Assembly: GCA_019751575.1 (NCBI GenBank)
Contig: JAIENF010000221.1
Location: 1 to 6,999, forward strand
From: Burkholderiales bacterium
GTDB taxonomy: Bacteria; Pseudomonadota; Gammaproteobacteria; Burkholderiales; CAIKXV01
Direction of reading: 5' to 3'
DNA length: 6,999 bases
In this document: piece after piece, positions 1 through 5,955 of the stretch
Position numbering within the stretch: the stretch's first letter is position 1
Layout: each line of letters starts with the position of its first letter
Translations under genes and position numbers: made by a program
Notes under the pieces: generated by a model
Seen by the model: only the letters and a program-made list of their open reading frames with translations
The model's database searches: none
Told to the model about the DNA's origin: nothing

Positions 1-414
1 CGAGATCGCGGGCAGCCGGATCTCGTCCTTCGGGCCGACCACGCAATGCGGCCCGGACTTGAGGAACAGGTAGGGCTGGGTGTTCGCCTTGTCCACGCCC
101 GCGCCTTCCGCGGACATCTCTCCGGCATGCGCCTGGTAGTTCGCGCCGGTGCAGTAGATCGCGGGCGGATAGAGCAGCGGCGCCATCAGTTCGACCGAGG
201 CCAGCGGGCGCGAGGCGATGCCCGGCGCGCCGGCGAGCGCGGCCAGCGCCGGCTCGGCGATGTCCCAGGCGCCCAGCACCGACAGCGTGGACGCCGCCCA
301 GGACGTGCCTGGCAGCGCATCGAGCAGATCGATCACACGGTCGTCACCGGCAAGGATCGCCGAGCGGGGCGTGCCATCGGCACCGCGATGATTCAGCAAC
401 TTGAACTGCGCCAA
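1..414 (-). CDS. Fumarylacetoacetate hydrolase (FAH) family protein, N-terminal part
   Basis: The visible 138 codons are open to the left edge, so the C-terminal half is missing. Residues 1-75 form a variable N-terminal part. From about residue 85 the FAH fold begins, with YCTGANYQAHAGEM (87-100), the family's G-x-NY-x-x-H-x-x-E pattern in which the His and Glu belong to the active site. PYLFLKSGPHCVVGP (114-128) and DEIRLP (130-135) follow, matching the usual F-x-K and GP-x-D-x-I-x-x-P stretches. Family members cleave or decarboxylate beta-diketo or acylpyruvate-type acids in the cytoplasm using Mg2+ or Mn2+. The metal-binding acidic residues lie outside the window, so the reaction cannot be assigned. 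No ATG exists near the N-terminus; TTG at 414 is chosen because AGGAGG lies just upstream. It follows the aldolase-like gene by 81 bp in the same direction, probably as one transcript. Family assignment is firm; substrate is unknown. Confidence 0.85.
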   Translation of the reverse strand, partial: MAQFKLLNHRGADGTPRSAILAGDDRVIDLLDALPGTSWAASTLSVLGAWDIAEPALAALAGAPGIASRPLASVELMAPLLYPPAIYCTGANYQAHAGEMSAEGAGVDKANTQPYLFLKSGPHCVVGPKDEIRLPAIS

Positions 415-418
415 GATT

Positions 419-424
419 CCTCCT
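419..424 (-). promoter_or_regulatory. Ribosome binding site for the FAH-family gene
   Basis: The minus strand reads AGGAGG here, a perfect Shine-Dalgarno core, with only 4 nt before the TTG at 414. The spacing is short, but no other in-frame start sits at a better distance. This decides the non-ATG start. Confidence 0.55.
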
Positions 425-495
425 GTTGCGGGCAGCCTCGGGCTCGTCCCGGGCCCCGCCTTGTCGTGGATGCGAACCGACCTGCCGCCGGCCGG

Positions 496-1281
496 TCAGC
501 TGCGGTAGTCGGGATAGTGCTTTTCGACCAGCGCCATGCTCGCCACCCAGTCACGGCTCTTCGAGTCGTAGGCACCGATGCGGCCGAACTTGCGCGCACG
601 CTCGACGCAGGTCTCGTGCGACGGCATCTTGAGCTTCACGCCGCCGGCGAGCGCGCCGATCTGTGCACGGCAGGCCAGTTCGAAGAAGTGGTGGTAGATG
701 TACGCTTCGGCGATCGTGGTGCCGCAGACCAGCGCACCATGGTTCTCGAGGATCATCACCCACTTGTCGCCGAGCGCCTTCGCCATGAAGTCGGTGCCCT
801 CGCGCGTGGTGTCGTCGACCTCGTTGGGGTAGTACGCGATGCGTTCGTAGAAGCGCATCGCCTGCTGGGTCAGCGGCAGCAGGCCGTCGGCCTGCGCCGA
901 CACCGCGAGGTTGGCGGGGGAATGGGTGTGCACCGCAGCCATGATCTCGGGGCGTGCGGACAGCACAGAGGCATGCACGTTGTACGCGGCGGGGCTCGCC
1001 TTCCATGCCGAGGCCATCACCTGCTTGCCCGACAGGTCGTACTTGACCAGGTTCGAGGCGGTGACCTGCTCCATGAACACGTTGTCGGCCTTGACCAGGA
1101 AATGCCCGGGGTTGTCCGGGCACCGTGCCGAGATGTGGTTGTAGGTCATGTCGACGAACGCGAAATGCGCGACCAGGCGGTGCGCGGCCGCGAGTTCGCA
1201 GCGAAGGGTCCACTCGGCGGGGCTGACCGCGCCCTGCAGGCTGGTCCCGGTCGAGGCAGGGGTATCGTGGGTATCGGGCAT
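496..1281 (-). CDS. Class II aldolase/adducin family protein
   Basis: A 261-residue cytoplasmic protein of the usual length for this family, whose best-known members are L-fuculose-phosphate aldolase and L-ribulose-phosphate epimerase. Visible signatures are NHISAR (48-53), the HTHSP metal motif (118-122, with H118 and H120) and ENHG (179-182, third ligand H181). Together these give the three-His Zn site. The catalytic Glu (E73 of FucA) aligns by spacing to A99 in SPAAYNVHAS, so the classical retro-aldol acid/base is absent. This is common in the adducin-like branch of uncharacterised catabolic proteins, so the reaction is uncertain. The frame is open upstream to about 1389, but that 36-residue extension runs through DNA repeats, is Arg/Cys/Pro-rich and is unlike the family. 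ATG at 1281 (MPDTHDTP) gives a normal length; no strong Shine-Dalgarno precedes it. It is followed 81 bp later by the FAH-family gene, and the two probably act on one carboxylic-acid pathway. Confidence 0.9.
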   Translation of the reverse strand: MPDTHDTPASTGTSLQGAVSPAEWTLRCELAAAHRLVAHFAFVDMTYNHISARCPDNPGHFLVKADNVFMEQVTASNLVKYDLSGKQVMASAWKASPAAYNVHASVLSARPEIMAAVHTHSPANLAVSAQADGLLPLTQQAMRFYERIAYYPNEVDDTTREGTDFMAKALGDKWVMILENHGALVCGTTIAEAYIYHHFFELACRAQIGALAGGVKLKMPSHETCVERARKFGRIGAYDSKSRDWVASMALVEKHYPDYRS

Positions 1282-1333
1282 CGGGTCGGGGAACGCAGGA
1301 ATGGGGAAGGCGCGGAAGCGCACGGCGCATGGC

Positions 1334-1358
1334 GCACGGTGCACGGTGCACGGTGCAC
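1334..1358. repeat. Heptanucleotide tandem repeat (GCACGGT)
   Basis: Three perfect direct copies of GCACGGT (1334-1340, 1341-1347, 1348-1354) are followed by a partial fourth, GCAC (1355-1358). Related degenerate units (GCACGGC, GCATGGC) lie immediately to the left, suggesting a longer decayed array from about 1319. It lies outside the chosen coding regions. Confidence 0.9.
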
Positions 1359-1373
1359 TGCCGTCGCGAGCAC

Positions 1374-1391
1374 GCAAGCAAGCAAGCAAGC
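1374..1391. repeat. Tetranucleotide tandem repeat (GCAA)
   Basis: Four and a half perfect copies of GCAA occupy these 18 bp, 16 bp to the right of the heptamer repeat. The unit length is not a multiple of three, so slippage would change any reading frame crossing it. With the starts chosen here (1281 leftward, 1479 rightward) it is non-coding and could only alter promoter or leader spacing. Confidence 0.9.
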
Positions 1392-1464
1392 CGTTGGCAC
1401 CGGCGCGCCGGATGCGTCAAACTTACCCCTGCCCGGGGCCGGCGTCAAAAGAGCCCCGGTTACC

Positions 1465-1470
1465 GGAGGA
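1465..1470 (+). promoter_or_regulatory. Ribosome binding site for first Bug gene
   Basis: GGAGGA lies 8 nt before a GTG codon at 1479. This spacing decides for the GTG start over the ATG at 1500, which has no Shine-Dalgarno at a suitable distance. Confidence 0.75.
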
Positions 1471-1478
1471 GCATCGCA

Positions 1479-2468
1479 GTGTCGACGACGTTCTCGAACA
1501 TGGGCCTGTTGGCCGCCGGCCTCGCCACGGCGGCCGTGGCAGTGCCCTGCGCCCTGGCGCAACCTGCGGGTGGCACGTGGCCGGCCCGCCCGATCCGGCT
1601 GATCGTGCCCAATGCGCCTGCAGGCCTGGCGGACATCACGGCGCGCATGGTCGGCGCCCGCCTCGGCGAAGTCCTCGGACAGCCCCTCATCATCGACAAC
1701 CGCCCCGGTGCCGGCGGCACCATCGGCACCGGAGCCGCGGTCAAGGCCGCACCGGACGGCTACACGCTGCTCGCCGTGTTCGACAGCCATGCCACCAATC
1801 CGCACCTGTTCAAGAACATCGGCTACGACACGGTGAACGACCTCGCGCCGATCTCGCTGCTGGTCCGCGGACCGCTGGTGCTGGTGGTCCATCCCGGCGT
1901 GCCCGCGAAGACCGTGAAGGACCTGCTGGCCATCGCGCGCGCCAAGCCCGGCGTGCTGAACAACGCGATCGTCGGGCCGGGGTCGCCGGCGCGCCTGCTG
2001 GTTGAACTGCTCGAACTCACCGCGAAGGTCGAAGTGACGCAGATCCCCTACAAGGGCGCATCGGGGGCACTGGCCGACCTGATCGGCGGACAGGTCGATG
2101 CGATGTTCGCGACCGTCCCCAGCATCTCCGGACACTGGAAGGCCGGCAAGCTGCGCGCGATCGCGGTCACCTCCGAGAAGCGCAGCCCCGCGCTGCCCGG
2201 CGTGCCGACGATGAACGAGACCCTGCCGGGCTTCGAGGCCGAGTCATGGGTGGCGCTGCTGGCACCGGCGAGGACGCCAGCGGAGATCATCGCCCGCCTG
2301 CACGCCGAGACGGTGAAGATCCTTGCCCAGCCCGACATGCGCGAACGGCTGGGCGAACAGGGCCTGGAGGCAGTGGGCAGCACGCCAGCCCAGGCCGACA
2401 AGTGGATCCGCGTCCAGATCGAACGCTGGGGCCGGGTGATCCGCGAGCAGAAGATCGTGATCGAGTGA
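1479..2468 (+). CDS. Bug/TctC-family tripartite tricarboxylate transporter substrate-binding protein (first)
   Basis: A 329-residue periplasmic solute-binding protein, normal length for the Bug family, which captures carboxylates or similar small ligands for TctAB-type permeases or sensing. The signal peptide spans about residues 1-27 with a hydrophobic core and ALA-Q cleavage near 27/28. Its n-region (MSTTFSNMG) has no Lys or Arg, which is unusual. Mature hallmarks are PARPIRLIVP (35-44), the ligand-loop region NAPAGLADITAR (45-56), DNRPGAGGTIG (73-83), APDGYTLL (91-98), NPHLFKNIGYDT (107-118), IPYKG (189-193), GVPTMNE (241-247) and LLAPARTP (260-267). The typical PGG-x-x-D of the ligand loop is PAG-x-A-D here, keeping the Asp at 52. 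GTG start is set by GGAGGA upstream. It is divergent from the aldolase/FAH pair and may deliver their substrate. No TctA or TctB gene is visible. Family certain, ligand unknown. Confidence 0.93.
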   Translation: MSTTFSNMGLLAAGLATAAVAVPCALAQPAGGTWPARPIRLIVPNAPAGLADITARMVGARLGEVLGQPLIIDNRPGAGGTIGTGAAVKAAPDGYTLLAVFDSHATNPHLFKNIGYDTVNDLAPISLLVRGPLVLVVHPGVPAKTVKDLLAIARAKPGVLNNAIVGPGSPARLLVELLELTAKVEVTQIPYKGASGALADLIGGQVDAMFATVPSISGHWKAGKLRAIAVTSEKRSPALPGVPTMNETLPGFEAESWVALLAPARTPAEIIARLHAETVKILAQPDMRERLGEQGLEAVGSTPAQADKWIRVQIERWGRVIREQKIVIE

Positions 2469-2471
2469 CGC

Positions 2472-2491
2472 CCTGCCCCGCCGGGCTCAGG
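2472..2491. terminator. Possible shared stem-loop between convergent Bug genes
   Basis: Between the two convergent stop codons (18 bp apart) a GC-rich stem can form. CCTG (2472-2475) pairs with CAGG (2488-2491), and CCC (2476-2478) pairs with GGG (2483-2485), with loop CGCC and a 2-nt bulge. It overlaps the stop codon of the leftward gene. There is no T-run on either side, so it is not a textbook intrinsic terminator; it may only stabilise 3' ends or be chance in GC-rich DNA. Confidence 0.3.
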
Positions 2492-3524
2492 ACGGGTTGA
2501 TGCCTGCGCGCTTCGCCACCGCCGCGATCGCGGCGAGCTGCTGGCGGATGAAGCGGTCGAAAGCCTCGGGGGTGCCCGGCGCGGGCTCGGCACCGAGCGC
2601 ACGCATGCGTGCGACGATGTCCGGCAGCGCGAGTGCGCGCACGATCTCGGCATTCAGGCGTTCGACCACCGGACGCGGCGTCTTCGCCGGTGCCAGCATG
2701 CCGCCCCACGAGTCGAAGTCGAAGCCGGGGATGGTCTCGCCGATGGTGGGCAGTTCCGGATGGGTACTCACGCGCTTCCCGGTCGACACGGCGACCGCGC
2801 GCAGCTTGCCGTCCTTGACCATCGAGATCGCGCTCGACAGCGGTGCCATGAAGAACTGCACCCGTCCGGCGATGGTGTCGGTCAGCGCCTCGGGGATGCC
2901 CTTGTACGGCACGTGCACGACGTCGATCTTCGCCGCGTCCTTGAACATCTCGGCCGCGAAGTGCGTGCCGCTGCCGGTGCCGGCGGAACTGAAGTTGAGC
3001 TGGCCCGGCTTGGCCTGCGCCAGCGCGACCAGGTCGCGCACCGACGTTGCCGGCAGCGCATTGGGCACCACCAGCAGGTAGGCGCTGGTGAACATCTGGG
3101 TGATGCCGGCGAAGTCGCGTGCGGTGTCATAGGACACCCGGGACACGGACGGCTGGATCACGTGCGCGCCGGACACGGCCAGCAGCGTGTGGCCGTCGGG
3201 CACCGCATCGGCGACCAGCTTCGCGCCGATGGTGCCGCCGGCACCGGGACGGTTGTCGACCAGCACGTTCTGGCCGAGCACGTCGGTCAGGCGGCTCGCG
3301 ATCAGGCGCGAGAAGATGTCCGGTTGGCCACCCGGGGTGAAGCCGATGATGATGCGCACCGGCCGGGTCGGGAAGTCGGTTGCGGCGCGGCCCTGGGCGA
3401 TGGCTGCGCAGGGGAACGCGGTGATGGCAATGCCGGCCAGCACGGCAGCCATGCATGCGGCATGCGCCGATGCGCTGCGGGCCGGCGCCTTGCCGGTGCG
3501 TCGATGGCGGTGACTGGGCAGCAT
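2487..3524 (-). CDS. Bug/TctC-family tripartite tricarboxylate transporter substrate-binding protein (second)
   Basis: A 345-residue periplasmic binding protein of the Bug family, homologous to the protein at 1479-2468 but clearly divergent. The signal peptide has a long basic n-region (MLPSHRHRRTGKAPAR), a hydrophobic core about 23-42 and AIA-Q cleavage near 43/44. The mature part shows FPTRPVRIIIGFTPGGQPD (51-69, the canonical PGG-x-x-D ligand loop), DNRPGAGGTIG (90-100), VPDGHTLLAV (108-117), SYDTARDFAGI (131-141), SSAGTGSGTHFAAE (179-192), VPYKG (205-209) and LPTIGETIPGF (258-268). ATG at 3524 is preferred over the upstream in-frame start at 3569 because GAGGAGGAG lies 8 nt before it. It converges on the first Bug gene, and the ampG stop is 86 bp upstream in the same direction, so some read-through from ampG is possible. 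Orphan Bug genes without TctAB are common in Burkholderiales. Ligand unknown. Confidence 0.93.
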   Translation of the reverse strand: MLPSHRHRRTGKAPARSASAHAACMAAVLAGIAITAFPCAAIAQGRAATDFPTRPVRIIIGFTPGGQPDIFSRLIASRLTDVLGQNVLVDNRPGAGGTIGAKLVADAVPDGHTLLAVSGAHVIQPSVSRVSYDTARDFAGITQMFTSAYLLVVPNALPATSVRDLVALAQAKPGQLNFSSAGTGSGTHFAAEMFKDAAKIDVVHVPYKGIPEALTDTIAGRVQFFMAPLSSAISMVKDGKLRAVAVSTGKRVSTHPELPTIGETIPGFDFDSWGGMLAPAKTPRPVVERLNAEIVRALALPDIVARMRALGAEPAPGTPEAFDRFIRQQLAAIAAVAKRAGINPS

Positions 3525-3530
3525 GATCCA

Positions 3531-3539
3531 CTCCTCCTC
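3531..3539 (-). promoter_or_regulatory. Ribosome binding site for second Bug gene
   Basis: The minus strand reads GAGGAGGAG, a strong Shine-Dalgarno whose AGGAGG core (3533-3538) is 8 nt from the ATG at 3524. It rules out the longer in-frame start at 3569. Confidence 0.8.
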
Positions 3540-3543
3540 GATG

Positions 3544-3567
3544 GGCCGGTGGTCCGGTGGTCCGGCC
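3544..3567. repeat. Octamer repeat and hairpin in the leader of the second Bug gene
   Basis: CCGGTGGT occurs twice in tandem followed by CCGG (3546-3565). The array is also flanked by GGCCGG (3544-3549) and CCGGCC (3562-3567), which form a perfect 6-bp stem around a 12-nt loop. It lies in the 86 bp between the ampG stop and the Bug start, just upstream of the Shine-Dalgarno. It could affect transcript stability or read-through; no T-run supports termination. Confidence 0.6.
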
Positions 3568-3610
3568 ACTGGTGTCCGTGTTCTGTGTGCAGGTACGCCG
3601 CGGACGGAGA

Positions 3611-5056
3611 CTACATCACCGCCGCGGCCGTCGCAGCGCCCGGCGGCGCCGATGGCGGCGGACGGCTGACCCGGCCCGCAAGCCAGACCAGCACCAGTAC
3701 CGGCAGGCCGAGCAGCGCCGTGCCGGTGAAGAACAGGCCGTACCCGACCTGGTCGACCGCCCAGCCCGAGAAGCCGGCGAGGAACTTCGGCAGCAGCAGC
3801 ATGATCGAGGTGAACAGCGCGTACTGGGTCGCCGAATACGAGACGTTGGTCAGCCCGGACAGGTACGCGATGAAGGCCGATGACGCGATGCCGGCGGACA
3901 GGTTGTCGGCAGAGATGATCCAGATCAGCGCATTCAGGTCATGGCCGCGTCCCGCGAGCCAGGCGAACATCAGGTTGGTCACCGCGGACAGGAAGGCTCC
4001 GAGGAACAGCACGCGGGTGACGCCGAGCTTCATCGCCATCACGCCACCGACGCCGACTCCGACCAGCGTCATGATCAGGCCATACACCTTGGACACCGCC
4101 GCCACCTCGTCCTTGGTGAAGCCCATGTCGCGGTAGAACGGATTGGCCATCACGCCCATCACCACGTCGGAGATGCGATACACCGAGATCAGCGCCAGGA
4201 TCAGCAGCGCATGCCATCGGTAGCGCACGATGAAGTCGACGAACGGATTGACCGCTGCCCCATGCAGCCAGGCCGCGAAACGCGCGAGCCAGCGCGGGAG
4301 GCGCAGCGCCAGCCGCTCGGCCATCGCGCGTTCTTCCTCGGCGGCGCCGGGCAGCGGCCGCGCGGCCGGCTCCGGCGACAGCAGCACCGTTACCACGCCC
4401 ACCAGCATCGAGGCGGCCATCACGAAGTAGGCGATCATCCACGGCGCCTGCTCGTAGGTCGCCTCGCTCGGGTCGAAGCGCGCGGCGACCCAGAGCACGC
4501 CGGCACCGGCCCAGATCATCGCCACCCGGTAGCCGGTCTGGTAGGCCGCGGCCATCGCAGCCTGCCGTTCGACCCCGGCCGATTCGATGCGATAGGCGTC
4601 GAGCGCGATGTCCTGGGTCGCCGATGCAAACGCGAGCAGCAGCGCGGACAGGATCAGCGGCTGCAGCGACTGCTGCGGATCGGACAGCGCCATGCCGCAC
4701 AACCCGCAGATGATCGCGGCCTGGGCAAGCAGCAACCAGCTGCGGCGCCGCCCGAAGCGGCGCGTCAGGAACGGGATCGGCAACCGGTCGACCAGCGGCG
4801 CCCAGGCCCACTTGAATGCATAGGCGAGCGCGACCCAGCTGAGGAACCCGATCGTCGTGCGGTTGATGCCGGCTTCGCGCAGCCAGAACGACAGCGTGCC
4901 GAAGACCAGCAGCAGCGGCAGGCCCGCGGAAAACCCGAGCAGCAGCATGCGTGCGACCGGCGGTTCGCCATAGACCTTCGCGGCATCGACCCAGCCGCGC
5001 CAGCCGCCCCGGACCTGGGCCGCATCGGCCGGCGCTGCATGATCCGCCTGGCTCAT
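3611..5056 (-). CDS. ampG: AmpG-family muropeptide MFS permease
   Basis: A 481-residue inner-membrane transporter of the major facilitator superfamily, close to the roughly 490 residues of E. coli AmpG. AmpG imports GlcNAc-anhydroMurNAc peptides released by cell-wall turnover, feeding peptidoglycan recycling and, where present, AmpR/AmpC beta-lactamase induction. Signatures are RMLLLGFSAGLPLLLVFGT (36-54), FWLREAGI (57-64), KWAWAPLVDR (82-91), RRFGRRRSWL (99-108), SATQDIALDAYRIE (145-158) and YRISDVVMGVMANPFY (293-308). There are about 12 to 14 hydrophobic segments, split by a charged cytoplasmic loop around 228-280. The C-terminal tail is Pro/Ala-rich. The start is 4 nt after the xth stop codon, with a weak GGTGA overlapping the end of xth, so translation is probably coupled to xth. 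Family assignment is strong; export of a different substrate by an AmpG-like paralogue cannot be excluded. No ampC, ampR or ampD is visible. Confidence 0.92.
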   Translation of the reverse strand: MSQADHAAPADAAQVRGGWRGWVDAAKVYGEPPVARMLLLGFSAGLPLLLVFGTLSFWLREAGINRTTIGFLSWVALAYAFKWAWAPLVDRLPIPFLTRRFGRRRSWLLLAQAAIICGLCGMALSDPQQSLQPLILSALLLAFASATQDIALDAYRIESAGVERQAAMAAAYQTGYRVAMIWAGAGVLWVAARFDPSEATYEQAPWMIAYFVMAASMLVGVVTVLLSPEPAARPLPGAAEEERAMAERLALRLPRWLARFAAWLHGAAVNPFVDFIVRYRWHALLILALISVYRISDVVMGVMANPFYRDMGFTKDEVAAVSKVYGLIMTLVGVGVGGVMAMKLGVTRVLFLGAFLSAVTNLMFAWLAGRGHDLNALIWIISADNLSAGIASSAFIAYLSGLTNVSYSATQYALFTSIMLLLPKFLAGFSGWAVDQVGYGLFFTGTALLGLPVLVLVWLAGRVSRPPPSAPPGAATAAAVM

Positions 5057-5060
5057 CCGG

Positions 5061-5837
5061 TCACCATTCGATGTCGTAGTCGATGGTCAGCGGCGCATGG
5101 TCGGAGAACCGCCTGGCCTTGTAGATCGAGGCACGCACCGCGGACTGCGCGACCTCGGGCGTCGCGATCTGGTAGTCGATGCGCCAGCCGACGTTCTTCG
5201 CCCAGGACTCGCCGCGGTTCGACCACCAGGTGTACTGCTCGGGCCGGTCGTCGACCTTGCGGAACACATCGACCCACCCGCGCTGCTCGAACACCTCGGT
5301 CAGCCATGCACGCTCCTCCGGCAGGAAGCCGGAATTCTTCTGGTTGCTGCGCCAGTTCTTCAGGTCGATCGGCTGGTGCGCGATGTTCCAGTCGCCGCAC
5401 AGGATGAATTGCCGCTGCTCGCTGCGCAGCTTGAGCAGTTCCGGCATGAACAGGGCGAGGAAGGAGAACTTCGCAGCCTGGCGGTGCGGCCCTGCGGAGC
5501 CGGAGGGCAGGTAGATCGACACCACCGACAGCGCACCGTAGTCGCAACGCAGGAAGCGTCCTTCGCAATCGATCTCGGGGATGCCGAGGCCTTCGACGAC
5601 GCGGTCGGGCTTGCGCCGAGAGTAGATCGCGACCCCGCTGTAGCCGCGCTTCTGCGCACAGTGGAACGCGGCGAACCAGCCCTTCGGGGTGGCCAGGCTG
5701 GCGTCGAGGTCGCAGACCTGTGCCTTCACCTCCTGCAGGCAGACGATGTCGGAGCGGCTGCGCGGCATCCAGTCGAAGAAACCCTTCGACGCGGCGGAAC
5801 GGATTCCGTTCACGTTTGCGGTGGTCAGGCGGAGCAT
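5061..5837 (-). CDS. xthA: Exodeoxyribonuclease III
   Basis: A 258-residue cytoplasmic nuclease of the ExoIII/AP-endonuclease family (E. coli XthA is 268). It cleaves DNA at abasic sites and trims 3' blocked ends in base excision repair, using Mg2+. The full catalytic set is visible: N8 in TANVNGIR, E36 in LQEVKAQ, Y109 in IYLPSGSAG, D149 and N151 in GDWNIAHQPID, D221 in WRIDYQIA, and D246-H247 in SDHAPLTIDY. NWRSNQKNSGFLPEER (161-176) and YTWWSNRGESWAKNVGWRID are typical of the bacterial XthA subgroup. The ATG at 5837 begins MLRLTTANVNG, matching the family's N-terminus; no Shine-Dalgarno is evident upstream. It is the first gene of a leftward unit with ampG and is divergent from pyrE, an arrangement I associate with betaproteobacteria. 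Confidence 0.97.
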   Translation of the reverse strand: MLRLTTANVNGIRSAASKGFFDWMPRSRSDIVCLQEVKAQVCDLDASLATPKGWFAAFHCAQKRGYSGVAIYSRRKPDRVVEGLGIPEIDCEGRFLRCDYGALSVVSIYLPSGSAGPHRQAAKFSFLALFMPELLKLRSEQRQFILCGDWNIAHQPIDLKNWRSNQKNSGFLPEERAWLTEVFEQRGWVDVFRKVDDRPEQYTWWSNRGESWAKNVGWRIDYQIATPEVAQSAVRASIYKARRFSDHAPLTIDYDIEW

Positions 5838-5885
5838 GCGATGACGGTGGACACGATCGAGGGTTGCAGATGATGATTCGGCTTC

Positions 5886-5909
5886 GGAACCCGGGGTTTC
5901 CCGGATTCC
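5886..5909. repeat. Imperfect inverted repeat (stem-loop) upstream of xth
   Basis: GGAA plus CCGGG on the left pairs with CCCGG plus TTCC on the right, giving 9 bp interrupted by one C/A mismatch, around a 4-nt GTTT loop. It lies 48 bp before the xth start and 164 bp before pyrE. It could fold in either leader RNA or be an operator. Confidence 0.5.
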
Positions 5910-5924
5910 CGCTGATTGGGCATG

Positions 5925-5940
5925 GTTGTAGCTTTACAAC
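5925..5940. promoter_or_regulatory. Perfect dyad GTTGTA-N4-TACAAC
   Basis: A perfect 6+6 bp inverted repeat with a 4-bp spacer (GCTT) in one of the few AT-richer patches of the divergent region. Its size fits a dimeric regulator site or a small hairpin. The regulator is unknown. Confidence 0.45.
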
Positions 5941-5955
5941 GCACTGCAGCAGGCC

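Larger units (their letters stand above)
1282..1478. promoter_or_regulatory. Divergent intergenic region between aldolase-like gene and first Bug gene
   Basis: These 197 bp separate two divergent starts and must carry the promoters for both sides. They contain a GCACGGT heptamer repeat and a GCAA repeat (listed separately) and a GGAGGA Shine-Dalgarno for the rightward gene. The heptamer creates three copies of the palindrome GTGCAC (1339-1344, 1346-1351, 1353-1358) at 7 bp steps, which could be a protein-binding array. I could not find a convincing -35/-10 pair on either strand. Reading frames stay open across much of it on both strands, as expected of GC-rich DNA. Confidence 0.5.

Noticed and set aside
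1334..1391. CRISPR-like repeat array
   Set aside because: The units are 4 and 7 bp with no spacers, so they are simple tandem repeats.
46..1602. Rightward 518-codon open frame opposite the FAH and aldolase genes
   Set aside because: Composition is Arg/Gly/Ala/His-rich with no recognisable domain, and it lies antisense to two clear enzyme genes. It is a GC-rich shadow frame.
1146..2135. Leftward 329-codon frame opposite the first Bug gene
   Set aside because: Antisense shadow of a clear Bug coding region, with no recognisable motifs.
2760..4136. Rightward 458-codon open frame opposite the second Bug gene and the end of ampG
   Set aside because: It is antisense to two strongly supported genes and shows no family motifs.
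3941..5407. Rightward 488-codon open frame opposite ampG and xth
   Set aside because: It is very rich in His, Arg, Gln and Gly, typical of a reverse-complement shadow of GC-rich coding DNA, and it is antisense to two recognised genes.
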